From assembly GCA_900755095.1 (NCBI GenBank), contig CAAEFE010000116.1, forward strand, positions 43,368-107,367: a DNA stretch of 64,000 nt, written 5' to 3'. The first letter of the stretch is position 1; each line of letters begins with the position of its first letter. The notes beneath the pieces are model-generated. The model made no database searches and was not told the origin of the DNA. It saw only the letters and a program-made list of their open reading frames with translations. Below, piece after piece: positions 25,338-34,251 of this stretch. A program made the position numbers and the translations under genes. This stretch comes from an uncultured Bacteroides sp. GTDB lineage: Bacteria; Bacteroidota; Bacteroidia; Bacteroidales; Bacteroidaceae.

Positions 25338-26492
25338 ATGATGAAAACAAAATTCTTTTATGTCGCAGCCCTAATATTGGGATTAGCATTCACAACAACT
25401 TCTTGCAGCAGTGATGATGACAACCCAACAGTAGATCCTGCCAATATTGATTACACTCCTGAAAACGCATCAAGCTGGCATAACTACATGAGAAATGTAG
25501 CAGCACTTCTAAAAACAGATGCAACCAATCTCTACAACGCATGGAATTCAAGCTATAAAGGAGGTGAAAGCTATGCTTCCCTGTTCAAGGCTCATAGTGG
25601 CTCTCCTTACGCAAGCGCCTTGAGCTGTGTGGAAGAAATCGTGGATAAATGCGCGGAAATTGCCAATGAAGTCGGTACTGCCAAAATTGGTGACCCATAC
25701 AACTTGTATAAAGCCGGAAATACTGAAGAAGCATTATATGCTGTGGAATCCTGGTACAGCTGGCATTCTCGTGATGACTATACCAATAACATTTATTCCA
25801 TCCGGAATGCATATTACGGTTCTTTAGACGGTAATATAAATGCTAATTCTTTATCTACTGTTATCGCCGGTGCTAATTCATCATTAGATACCAAGATAAA
25901 GAATGCTATCCAAAAAGCGGCAAAAGCCATTCAGGATATTCCGCAACCTTTCCGTAATCATATTCCCAGTAACGAAACGGTAGCAGCTATGGATGCTTGT
26001 GCAGAGCTGGAAAGTATACTGAAGAATGACTTAAAATCCTATATTGCAAATAATAGCAACAATATCAATACGGACGCAGTACTTAATCCTGTAGTAACAC
26101 AATATGTAGATGCAGTAGTAGTGCCTACCTACAAAAGTTTGAAAGAAAAAAATGACGCTCTCTACAATGCAGTAATAGTCCTTGCAGACAATCCGTCAAA
26201 TAGTGCTTTTGAAACAGCTTGTGATGCTTGGATCACTGCCCGTGAACCATGGGAAAAGAGCGAAGCTTTCTTATTCGGTCCGGTAGACGAAATGGGACTT
26301 GATCCTAACATGGACAGCTGGCCTTTGGATCAGAATGCTATTGTACAAATACTGAATTCTCAAAGTTGGAGTGATCTCGAATGGAGTGAAGGTGATGATG
26401 AAGCTGCTGTCGAATCGGCACAAAATGTACGCGGTTTCCACACATTGGAATTCCTTCTCTACAAAAACGGTGAACCACGTAAAGTACAATAA
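25338..26492 (+). CDS. Imelysin (M75/EfeO-like) lipoprotein
   Basis: 384 aa lipoprotein: signal MMKTKFFYVAALILGLAFTT then lipobox TTSC. The imelysin fold signature GxHxxE is present as VRGFHTLEFLLYKNG at the C-terminus; the central region (DIPQPFRNHI and the long helices after it) fits two four-helix bundles. Imelysin/IrpA proteins are iron-regulated and bind or relay iron at the envelope; in several bacteria they neighbour DUF1111 cytochromes, exactly as here. It is 26 nt after the porin gene; a hairpin follows before the cytochrome gene. Confidence 0.85.
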   Translation: MMKTKFFYVAALILGLAFTTTSCSSDDDNPTVDPANIDYTPENASSWHNYMRNVAALLKTDATNLYNAWNSSYKGGESYASLFKAHSGSPYASALSCVEEIVDKCAEIANEVGTAKIGDPYNLYKAGNTEEALYAVESWYSWHSRDDYTNNIYSIRNAYYGSLDGNINANSLSTVIAGANSSLDTKIKNAIQKAAKAIQDIPQPFRNHIPSNETVAAMDACAELESILKNDLKSYIANNSNNINTDAVLNPVVTQYVDAVVVPTYKSLKEKNDALYNAVIVLADNPSNSAFETACDAWITAREPWEKSEAFLFGPVDEMGLDPNMDSWPLDQNAIVQILNSQSWSDLEWSEGDDEAAVESAQNVRGFHTLEFLLYKNGEPRKVQ

Positions 26493-26520
26493 AGCTTTAT
26501 CTTAGCTAAGATATTATTGA

Positions 26521-26565
26521 GAAGTAAAGGTTGGAATTCAATGATCCACCTTTACTTCTTTGGTA
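26521..26565 (+). terminator. Internal hairpin between imelysin and di-haem gene
   Basis: GAAGTAAAGGT (26521-26531) pairs with ACCTTTACTTC (26548-26558), then CTTTGG. The tail is poor in U and no promoter is seen before the next gene, so this is more likely a partial terminator or an RNA-processing or stability element that adjusts the ratio of upstream to downstream products. Confidence 0.55.
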
Positions 26566-26602
26566 TGTTTAAAACATATTATTGAAACAAAGTCAATAAA
26601 CA

Positions 26603-28033
26603 ATGAATCACTTTCTAAAATATTCATTCTCTTTCTTTTGCCTGTTGGCATGCTCTGCCTGTAATGATGACGGAATTGACATATTGGATATCGAGATTCC
26701 GGAGGGCTATGCTCTATCAGCCGGAACATCAACTATTTTCTTGAATTCGTCTGTTGCTTATGACACGCCTGCAGATTGGATAACAGGAGCATACGATGTA
26801 CGTTTCACCCGAGGTGACAGACTATATGACGATGTACGTACAAGTAACAACGGTCATGGCGGCGGACTTGGTCCCGTTTATGCCGGTTATTCGTGCGGCA
26901 GTTGCCACCGGAATGCGGGACGTACCAAACCCTCTTTATGGACAGAGGGTGGATCGGGCAGCTATGGATTCTCTTCCATGCTAGTCTACATATCCCGTAA
27001 AAACGGAGCTTTCTTTCAAGATTATGGACGTGTGCTTCATGACCAGGCAATCTATGGAGTGCAACCGGAAGGCAAACTGTCTGTGGAATACACTTACGAG
27101 ACATTTTCTTTCCCTGATGGAGAAGCCTACACACTTTGCAAACCCAATTATACTATATCTGAATGGTATGCCGAAGAAATCAAACCGGAAGATTTGTTTT
27201 GTACCGTACGTATTCCATTACGCCATGTAGGCATGGGGCAAATGATGGCACTAGATCCTGTTGAAATTGAAGCACTTGCAGCAAAAAGTAATTATCCCGA
27301 ATATGGAATCAGCGGACGATGTAATTACATCACCGAACGCGGAGTGAGAAGTCTGGGATTGTCCGGCAACAAAGCTCAACATGCCGATTTAACTGTAGAA
27401 TTGGGATTCTCCAGTGATATGGGCGTTACCAACAGCCGCTATCCGGAAGAAATCTGTGAAGGACAAATACAAGTAAACCAAGGTAGCATGATGGGGCTTT
27501 CTTACGACCAACTGGATGTCAGCACAGAAGAGATGGAAAACGTAGATCTCTATATGCAAAGTCTTGGTGTTCCCGCCCGGCGTAATGTAAACGATCCGCA
27601 AGTAATCAAAGGGGAACAGAACTTCTATAAAGCCAAATGTCATCTCTGTCATGTGACCACTTTACACACTAAGACACGTGGTAGTGTTTTATTAAATAAT
27701 ACTCAACTCCCGTGGTTAGGCGGTCAAACGATTCACCCTTATTCTGATTATCTATTACATGATATGGGTTCTGAAATTATGGGAGTCGGACTGAACGACA
27801 ACTATATAAGCGGGCTGGCACGTGGAAACGAATGGCGTACTACCCCTCTTTGGGGAATCGGCTTACAAGAAAAGGTCAACGGACATACTTATTTCTTGCA
27901 TGACGGACGTGCCCGCAATCTGACAGAAGCCATCATGTGGCATGGCGGAGAAGGAGAAGCATCAAAGAACTTATTTAAGAATATGAGTAAGGAAGACCGG
28001 GATGCGCTGATTGCATTTTTAAATTCACTTTAA
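26603..28033 (+). CDS. Di-haem c-type oxidoreductase (DUF1111 thiol-oxidoreductase type), lipoprotein
   Basis: 476 aa. Signal peptide with lipobox LLACSAC. Two haem c sites: CGSCH (about residue 100) in YSCGSCHRNAGRTK and CHLCH (about residue 351) in KAKCHLCHVTTLHT. Other DUF1111 blocks: FTRGDRLYDDVRTSNNGHGG, GRCNYITERG and HDGRARNLTEAIMWHGGEG. The C-terminal half is MauG/cytochrome-c-peroxidase like. The reaction is unknown; the family is tied genetically to imelysins and iron. Needs the cytochrome maturation protein encoded at the end of this operon. Confidence 0.88.
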   Translation: MNHFLKYSFSFFCLLACSACNDDGIDILDIEIPEGYALSAGTSTIFLNSSVAYDTPADWITGAYDVRFTRGDRLYDDVRTSNNGHGGGLGPVYAGYSCGSCHRNAGRTKPSLWTEGGSGSYGFSSMLVYISRKNGAFFQDYGRVLHDQAIYGVQPEGKLSVEYTYETFSFPDGEAYTLCKPNYTISEWYAEEIKPEDLFCTVRIPLRHVGMGQMMALDPVEIEALAAKSNYPEYGISGRCNYITERGVRSLGLSGNKAQHADLTVELGFSSDMGVTNSRYPEEICEGQIQVNQGSMMGLSYDQLDVSTEEMENVDLYMQSLGVPARRNVNDPQVIKGEQNFYKAKCHLCHVTTLHTKTRGSVLLNNTQLPWLGGQTIHPYSDYLLHDMGSEIMGVGLNDNYISGLARGNEWRTTPLWGIGLQEKVNGHTYFLHDGRARNLTEAIMWHGGEGEASKNLFKNMSKEDRDALIAFLNSL

Positions 28034-28060
28034 ACTAAAAGTAGTATATATAAAGTAATT

Positions 28061-29275
28061 ATGAAGAGATTTATAATCATTGCCATGCTGACTGCCATAA
28101 TGCCTTTGGCCGCTATGGCACAACATGAAGAAGATACAGAAAATGGTGTAGTATCATTAGCTGGAAGAGAAGGATTCACTATCGAAACCAAGAAAGGAGA
28201 TTTTGTATTCAAACCCTATCTGCTCGTACAGACCAGTGCAAACTTCAATTGGTACGACGATGAAGGACTGGATAAAGCATACAATCAAGATAACATAGCC
28301 AACTCCGGATTTTCAGTTCCTTACGCCGTACTCGGATTCACCGGAAAGGCTTTCGATAAAGTATCTTTCAACCTTTCCATAAATGCGGCAGCCAGTGGAG
28401 GCGCATTACTTCAACAAGCCTGGTTTGATGTTCAACTGAAAAAGCAGTTTGCCATCCGGGTCGGTAAATTCAAAACTCCGTTTTCACATGCCTACCTGAC
28501 AACACTGGGAGAAACATTGTTACCTAGTTTGCCAGTATCACTGACTGCTCCCGTTATCCTCCCCTATTCTTTGAATGCGGTAACACCCAATATTGGCACC
28601 GGATTCGATTTAGGTGTAGAGATTCACGGTTTGGTAGCTGATAAATTCGGGTATGAAATCGGTTTATTCAACGGTACGGGTGCAGCGGTAAATACAGCAA
28701 CAAAAACATTTAGTGATGACTGGCACATTCCGTCTTTACTGTACGCCGGACGTTTCACCTATATGCCTAAAGGAGTGATGCCCGCTACACAGGGAAATCC
28801 GAACAGGCTGAATGAAGACAAAATCATGTTTGGTATTTCTACCTCTATCAATGTAGAAAGTGAAAATGAAAGTACCAATGATTATCGTGCCGGATTGGAG
28901 TTTGCAATGCTAAAGAACAAACTTTACCTGGGTGCTGAAGTCTATTATATGAATGTTGGCTTCACAAAAAGACAAAAGATTTCCGAGTCATATAATTACC
29001 TGGGCGGCTATGTACAAGGTGGTTACTTCGTTGCCCCCCGTCTGCAAGCAGCTGCACGCTATGATTTCTTCAACCGTAACGGAATGGACACCAATGGTTT
29101 TCTAAATATGCCAGCCGTGGGTATGAACTATTTTTTCAAGAACTGTAATCTGAAGTTACAAGCGATGTACCAGTATATTGCCCGTAAAGGTCATGATACC
29201 CAACTTGATCGGGATAACGACGATTTAGGTTTGGCAGTACATTCGGCCAGTATTCTACTTCAGTATACATTCTAA
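28061..29275 (+). CDS. Second outer-membrane porin (phosphate-selective porin O/P-like)
   Basis: 404 aa. Signal peptide MKRFIIIAMLTAIMPLAAMA. Barrel strands such as FVFKPYLLVQTSANFNWYDD, FAIRVGKFKTPFSHAYLTTL and VAPRLQAAARYDFFNRNG resemble the OprO/OprP superfamily; the protein ends SILLQYTF with a terminal Phe, the usual signal for barrel assembly. It is 27 nt after the di-haem gene. Two different porins in one operon suggest two solutes or one large complex. Confidence 0.8.
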   Translation: MKRFIIIAMLTAIMPLAAMAQHEEDTENGVVSLAGREGFTIETKKGDFVFKPYLLVQTSANFNWYDDEGLDKAYNQDNIANSGFSVPYAVLGFTGKAFDKVSFNLSINAAASGGALLQQAWFDVQLKKQFAIRVGKFKTPFSHAYLTTLGETLLPSLPVSLTAPVILPYSLNAVTPNIGTGFDLGVEIHGLVADKFGYEIGLFNGTGAAVNTATKTFSDDWHIPSLLYAGRFTYMPKGVMPATQGNPNRLNEDKIMFGISTSINVESENESTNDYRAGLEFAMLKNKLYLGAEVYYMNVGFTKRQKISESYNYLGGYVQGGYFVAPRLQAAARYDFFNRNGMDTNGFLNMPAVGMNYFFKNCNLKLQAMYQYIARKGHDTQLDRDNDDLGLAVHSASILLQYTF

Positions 29276-29298
29276 ATAGCACAAGAAAGGATTTGTTT

Positions 29299-30012
29299 AT
29301 GAAAAAATACATTCTTTTCGGAGGTTATCTACTGTTATTGGCATATATCACATCATGCGATGACGGACGTATTTACGAAAAGACAGAGACCCTATCAGAA
29401 GAAGGACGCACGCTGAAGATGAGCGGTAAGATCAATGGTATCAGTAAATGGCCCGATGGTTATAGTGTTGTAGTGGCAGGCTTCAATGATGAGAGCGAGT
29501 ATGCCGTTGTCACCAAAACAATTCCGGCGGTCGAAGATGATGAGATCCAGGTTACGATGACAGGAGTCAGTGATAAAGTAACCACTATTGAATTGTGCGT
29601 TATTAATAAATTGAGAAAACGAGTTATCAGTTTTCAGTCAATGGACGACCTTACAGCAGTTGACGACACCATCCTTATGGATGTGGGAACTGTAAATGTA
29701 GGTATGTACCATGGCATTCAAGAAAAAGTATTTAATACGACATGCGCACACTGTCATGGCGGAAGTAGTTCGGCAGCAGCCAACCTGTATCTGACAGAAG
29801 GCAAAAGTTACGAGGCACTGGTCAACCGCCCGTCGAAGAAAGTAGATGGCATGTTACTCGTCAAGCCGGGCAGTGCGCAAGAAAGCGTATTGCACACATT
29901 ATTGAATACCACTATTAGTTCAACCTGGGGATACGATCACTCAAAAGAAATAGTATCATCTCCGATTTTGACCCTTATTGACGACTGGATCAATAACGGT
30001 GCGCAAGAATAA
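29299..30012 (+). CDS. Small mono-haem c-type lipoprotein
   Basis: 237 aa from ATG 29299 (a TTG six bases upstream is less likely). Lipobox YITSC after a short signal peptide. A beta-rich N-terminal half (about 30-130) is followed by a cytochrome-like region with CAHCH (about residue 155) in NTTCAHCHGGSSSAAANLYL and a possible distal Met in the segment DGMLLVKPGSAQES. Likely an envelope electron-transfer partner of the di-haem enzyme. Confidence 0.78.
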   Translation: MKKYILFGGYLLLLAYITSCDDGRIYEKTETLSEEGRTLKMSGKINGISKWPDGYSVVVAGFNDESEYAVVTKTIPAVEDDEIQVTMTGVSDKVTTIELCVINKLRKRVISFQSMDDLTAVDDTILMDVGTVNVGMYHGIQEKVFNTTCAHCHGGSSSAAANLYLTEGKSYEALVNRPSKKVDGMLLVKPGSAQESVLHTLLNTTISSTWGYDHSKEIVSSPILTLIDDWINNGAQE

Positions 30013-30033
30013 ATAGTTATTTACCCAACTGAT

Positions 30034-31188
30034 ATGAACAACAAAAAACAACAGAATATTCAGTCTGAAAAGACGCTAACAGAGATTTTTAAATATAATG
30101 CAGGAGGAGAAGCTTCAGAGTATCATATTATCATTCATTCTACTAAACCGGAAGATACATACGAAGAACAGCTGAATGCAGTATTAAACACCTACGATTA
30201 TTTACTTACCCAAGAATTGAAAGGAGCAGTTGCCATCCTCAAACGTTATTTCCTTAGTGACGCTGCCAATCAGGCAGATACACTACTGGCATTGACAACC
30301 GAAGGTTCGGACTGCGCACTTTCCATTGTGGAACAGCCCCCGCTGGACGGAACAAAAATAGCCTTATGGGTTTACCTGTTGACAGATGTACAGACACAAG
30401 TCTTACATAACGGGCTTTTTGAGGTGAAACACAGTGCCTATCGCCACTTCTGGGGCGGTAGTGCATTCAATCGTGCCGCCAATTCGGAATACCAGACCCG
30501 TCTATTATTGAACGACTATGTGATGCAACTCATGGAACAAGGTTGTAAACTGGCAGACAATTGTATCCGTACATGGTTTTTCGTGCAAAATGTAGATGTG
30601 AATTATGCCGGAGTAGTGAAAGCACGTAATGAAGTTTTCGTCACCCAAAACCTGACAGAAAAAACACATTATATTTCCAGCACAGGCATCGACGGCCGGC
30701 ATGCCGACCCGAAAGTACTGGTACAAATGGATACTTACGCTGTAGCAGGAATGCAACCGGAACAGATTCATTTCCTCTATGCTCCTACCCATCTGAACCC
30801 AACTTATGAATATGGAGTAAGCTTTGAACGTGGCACGTATGTAGATTATGGAGACCGCCGACAGGTATTTATTTCAGGAACGGCAAGTATCAACAACAAA
30901 GGCGATGTGGTATATCCCGGCAACATCCGCAAACAGACAGAACGAATGTGGGAGAATGTGGAAACCCTGTTGAAAGAAGCGGACTGCACGTTTGAAGATT
31001 TGGGACAAATGATTGTATATCTGCGTGACATAGCCGACTATACAGTTGTTAAAGCAATGTATGACAAACGTTTCCCACATACTCCTAAAGTATTTGTTCA
31101 TGCTCCGGTATGCCGTCCCGGATGGTTGATTGAGATGGAATGTATGGGAGTGAAAGAATGTAAGAACAAGGAATACGCTCCATTTTAA
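30034..31188 (+). CDS. Double Rid-domain protein (RidA/chorismatase-like)
   Basis: 384 aa, no signal peptide, so cytosolic. The C-terminal half (about 245-375) is a RidA/YjgF fold: RRQVFISGTASINNKGDVVY, TFEDLGQMIVYLRDIADYTV, and CRPGWLIEMECMG at the end. The N-terminal half has the same pattern in diverged form. The general design, and NPTYEYGVSFERGTYVDY, recall FkbO/Hyg5 chorismatases. A cytosolic imine/enamine hydrolase or chorismatase inside an envelope haem operon is unexpected; link to haem breakdown or a siderophore-like metabolite is speculation. Confidence 0.7.
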   Translation: MNNKKQQNIQSEKTLTEIFKYNAGGEASEYHIIIHSTKPEDTYEEQLNAVLNTYDYLLTQELKGAVAILKRYFLSDAANQADTLLALTTEGSDCALSIVEQPPLDGTKIALWVYLLTDVQTQVLHNGLFEVKHSAYRHFWGGSAFNRAANSEYQTRLLLNDYVMQLMEQGCKLADNCIRTWFFVQNVDVNYAGVVKARNEVFVTQNLTEKTHYISSTGIDGRHADPKVLVQMDTYAVAGMQPEQIHFLYAPTHLNPTYEYGVSFERGTYVDYGDRRQVFISGTASINNKGDVVYPGNIRKQTERMWENVETLLKEADCTFEDLGQMIVYLRDIADYTVVKAMYDKRFPHTPKVFVHAPVCRPGWLIEMECMGVKECKNKEYAPF

Positions 31189-31208
31189 TATCATAAAAGA
31201 TTATACAG

Positions 31209-33308
31209 TTGAAAAGGTTACTTATTATCTTATATATCTGTCTGGTGGGACTACTCGCTGTGACTACTTTCGTAGAACAAGCGTATGGGACAGATTTTGT
31301 AGAAAGAAATATATATCATACATGTTGGTTTTGTTGTTTGTGGGGAACAATTGCCACCATTGCACTTGTTGCTCTCATCCGACGCGCTTTATGGCGACGG
31401 TTCCCCATATTGTTGTTTCATGGCTCTCTCCTCGTTATCTTGGTGGGGGCCATGATTACGTTTATCGGAAGCAAAAAAGGATACGTACACTTGCTTCCGG
31501 GGGCAACGATAGACAGTTTCCTGGAATCGGAAAGCGGCAGAAAAGCTGATCTGCCATTCACAATACAACTAGATAGTTTCCGTATAGCATACTATCCCGG
31601 AACAGAAGCACCGGCAGACTACATCAGCTATATCACCTACTCTCTTCCCGGACAGAAAAATGTTCTATTACACGAACAGATTTCAATGAATCGTATATTT
31701 ACATCACAAGGTTTCCGTTTCTATCAGTCATCTTTCGATGATGACGGAAAAGGGAGCTGGCTGACTGTCAATTATGATCCATGGGGAACAGGAGTGACTT
31801 ATGCAGGATATATCCTGCTCGGTCTCTCCATGATTTGGCTACTATTTTCCCGCAGTAGTGATTTCCGACGCCTGCTAAACCACCCGCTACTTAAAAAAGG
31901 AGGTGTATTTATACTGTTTATTTTCTGCCTTGCAGGTAACATGCAAGCACAAAAAAAACTCCTTCCTGCATTGAAACGAACACAAGCGGACAGTTTAGCA
32001 CAGGAACAGGTTATTTATCACGACCGGGTAGTACCTTTCAACACATTAGCCCGTGATTTCATTCAGAAACTGACAGGAGAAGCTTCATATAAAGGATTGA
32101 CACCTGAACAAGTGATAGGTGGCTGGTTACTTTATCCGGAAGTGTGGAGAAATGAGCCATTGATATACATCAAAAATACAGAATTACAGCATTTATTAAA
32201 CTTACAAACACCTTATGCTCGATTAACTGATTTATTTGACGGTTCTGTTTACCGTCTTCGTGAACATTGGCAACGTGAACAAGGACAACAAAACAAACTC
32301 GCCAAAGCAATCCAGGAAACAGATGAAAAAGTAGGCCTGATCCTGATGTTGGAAAAAGGAACATTCATCCATCCATTACCCACTGATGGCAGCGTGCAAC
32401 CTCTCTCCGAACTGGAAGTGAAAGCAGAATTACTCTACAACCGGATTCCGTTCAGCAAGATTCTTTTTATGATAAATCTGTCATTGGGAGTGTTGTCTTT
32501 CCTGCTTCTACTTCATAACAGCCTGCAAAGAAATATCCTCTCGCTCAAAGCCAAAACGATTTCCCGCACAGCAGGAACTTTCTTTTCTGTTGCACTCTAT
32601 CTTGCTTTCATATTCCATTTAGCAGGATATTGCCTGCGCTGGTACATCGGCGGTCGTATTCCACTTAGCAACGGTTACGAAACCATGCAGTTTATGGCTC
32701 TTTGTATTCTTTTGATAGCCTGTCTGCTCCATCGAAGATTTTCATTTATACTTCCATTCGGATTCCTCCTCTCCGGCTTTGCTTTGTTGGTTTCCTATCT
32801 GGGACAAATGAATCCCCAGATAACCCCATTAATGCCGGTGCTCGTCTCTCCATGGCTAAGTATTCATGTTTCATTGATTATGATGTCTTATGCCCTATTG
32901 GCATTCATCATGCTAAACGGAATACTGGCATTATGCCTCCGGAAAAAAGAATCGGAAAACAATGTCTCCGGAAACGACGCTATACAAGACAACCGGATAG
33001 AACAGTTGACGCTAGTCAGCCGCTTGCTGCTCTACCCTGCCACCTTCTTTTTAGGAGCAGGCATCTTTCTGGGAGCAGTTTGGGCAAACGTTTCCTGGGG
33101 ACGATACTGGGCGTGGGACCCGAAAGAAGTATGGGCACTGATTACTTTTCTGGTATATGGAGTAGCCTTCCATTCACAAAGTCTGCGCATTTTCCGCAAG
33201 CCTCTATTCTTCCATATCTATATGATTCTTGCTTTCCTGACCGTCTTAATGACCTATTTCGGGGTAAATTATGTTCTTGGAGGGATGCATAGTTATGCAA
33301 ACGCCTGA
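31209..33308 (+). CDS. ResB-CcsA fusion, system II cytochrome c synthase
   Basis: 699 aa integral membrane protein that exports haem and joins it to CxxCH apocytochromes. The start is TTG 31209, as no ATG is available after the in-frame stop at 31194. N-terminal third: ResB-like with membrane segments (LLIILYICLVGLLAVTTFVE, ILLFHGSLLVILVGAMITFI), then a periplasmic domain. C-terminal third (about 420-699): CcsA with the tryptophan-rich haem motif WGRYWAWDPKEVWALITF and conserved histidines (FHLAGYCLRWYIGG, LSIHVSLIMMSYALL, LGGMHSY). Last gene of the operon; it makes the operon self-sufficient for cytochrome assembly. Confidence 0.92.
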   Translation: MKRLLIILYICLVGLLAVTTFVEQAYGTDFVERNIYHTCWFCCLWGTIATIALVALIRRALWRRFPILLFHGSLLVILVGAMITFIGSKKGYVHLLPGATIDSFLESESGRKADLPFTIQLDSFRIAYYPGTEAPADYISYITYSLPGQKNVLLHEQISMNRIFTSQGFRFYQSSFDDDGKGSWLTVNYDPWGTGVTYAGYILLGLSMIWLLFSRSSDFRRLLNHPLLKKGGVFILFIFCLAGNMQAQKKLLPALKRTQADSLAQEQVIYHDRVVPFNTLARDFIQKLTGEASYKGLTPEQVIGGWLLYPEVWRNEPLIYIKNTELQHLLNLQTPYARLTDLFDGSVYRLREHWQREQGQQNKLAKAIQETDEKVGLILMLEKGTFIHPLPTDGSVQPLSELEVKAELLYNRIPFSKILFMINLSLGVLSFLLLLHNSLQRNILSLKAKTISRTAGTFFSVALYLAFIFHLAGYCLRWYIGGRIPLSNGYETMQFMALCILLIACLLHRRFSFILPFGFLLSGFALLVSYLGQMNPQITPLMPVLVSPWLSIHVSLIMMSYALLAFIMLNGILALCLRKKESENNVSGNDAIQDNRIEQLTLVSRLLLYPATFFLGAGIFLGAVWANVSWGRYWAWDPKEVWALITFLVYGVAFHSQSLRIFRKPLFFHIYMILAFLTVLMTYFGVNYVLGGMHSYANA

Positions 33309-33356
33309 ACCACTATATATAGCTAGTAATTGATAGAAGAATACCCATTTTAGGGG

Positions 33357-33388
33357 ATTGCGGGAAAAGCGGAAAGCCCCTATCTTTG
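33357..33388 (+). promoter_or_regulatory. Promoter of small-RNA copy 2
   Basis: ATTG 33357-33360, 20 nt, TATCTTTG 33381-33388, then CAG; identical architecture to copy 1. Confidence 0.65.
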
Positions 33389-33394
33389 CAGTAT

Positions 33395-33597
33395 CAGAAT
33401 TAAATTAATTAGTCATAATTATATTACGTAGCCACATTAAAAATACATAGAAATCGGCCGAAGTGATTCACCCGCATTTCTTTTATTTGGTTGTTAAGTT
33501 GAAAAACCATATAATGTATTCATTTTGGAATATGAATAGATGACATATTCTAAAAGAGGCAAGGACGTTCGGCTTGTGAAAGCCGGACGTTTTTTTA
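33395..33597 (+). ncRNA. Candidate sRNA, copy 2 of a paralogous family
   Basis: Body nearly identical to the copy at 19376: GTATCAGAATT, AATTAATTAGTCATAATT and ATTACGTAGCCACATT. Similarity extends weakly into the 3' part (GCCGAAGTGATT against GCCGAAGCGATT). The hairpin that ends copy 1 is poorly preserved here; instead a strong terminator lies at 33565-33597 (ACGTTCGGCTT with AAGCCGGACGT, one G-U pair, then seven T). The transcript is therefore either about 100 nt or about 200 nt. It fills the gap between the haem operon and the convergent TetR gene. Confidence 0.65.
33565..33597 (+). terminator. Strong rightward terminator
   Basis: ACGTTCGGCTT (33565-33575), loop GTGA, AAGCCGGACGT (33580-33590), then T to 33597. 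U-tract only on the plus strand, so it ends copy 2 of the sRNA and any read-through from the haem operon. Confidence 0.85.
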
Positions 33598-33625
33598 TAT
33601 CAGTAAGAGAATAAAGTGAGAGAGC

Positions 33626-34234
33626 TCATGCATTCATGAGCTCTTTCCAACCAGCCGTTTCAAAAGCGATATACTCCGCTATAAACTTCTCCATCTCTTC
33701 TTTCTTCACAGGATGCAACACCAGCTCTTCGAGTAGGGCAAACAACCATACCGTATTCAGGTGAATAAAGAAGTTAGTTATTGCTATATTGATATGCGGA
33801 TATTTCTGCTTCATTCCTTGAAAAAAAACAGAAATCGTACGCGTCATCAAATCTGTATATTCAGAACGGAAGTTCTCCAAAACAGAACCTTGTGCCTGAA
33901 AAAGCAGCAACCGCAAACGGTCACGATGTTCAGAGACCAATCTGATATATTCCCGTACAGACATTTTCTGATAATCCGAATCCATAAAGACGTCTATCGT
34001 CATCTGATCTGCATCGTGATTATAAATCATAGCATACAGATCATTCAATACCGGTTTCAGAATCGTACGGAATATCTCATCCTTATTGGTGAAATAATGA
34101 TAGATATTACTCACCGTCACCCCTGCCCTCGAAGCTATTTCACGCATAGAGGCATCCTTGTATCCCTTTTCCAGAAACACTTCTTCGGCTGCCTTCAAGA
34201 TTCCCTCTTGTATATCTCCTTTCAAAAATTGCAT
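33626..34234 (-). CDS. TetR-family transcriptional regulator
   Basis: 202 aa from ATG 34232-34234; an upstream TTG is in frame but inside the ABC gene's end. N-terminal DNA-binding domain: ILKAAEEVFLEKGYKDASMR, then EIASRAGVTVSNIYHYFTNK, a textbook TetR helix-turn-helix. The ligand domain (about 70-200) is not assignable. It is last in the leftward unit after two ABC genes, so likely controls that exporter. Palindromes in the upstream region of the first ABC gene are candidate operators. Confidence 0.9.
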   Translation of the reverse strand: MQFLKGDIQEGILKAAEEVFLEKGYKDASMREIASRAGVTVSNIYHYFTNKDEIFRTILKPVLNDLYAMIYNHDADQMTIDVFMDSDYQKMSVREYIRLVSEHRDRLRLLLFQAQGSVLENFRSEYTDLMTRTISVFFQGMKQKYPHINIAITNFFIHLNTVWLFALLEELVLHPVKKEEMEKFIAEYIAFETAGWKELMNA

Positions 34235-34251
34235 AGTATCGTTGCTATTTA

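Noticed and set aside
33309..33356. Terminator for the haem/iron operon directly after ccsA
   Set aside because: No stable hairpin is visible there; termination more likely happens at 33565-33597 after the sRNA.
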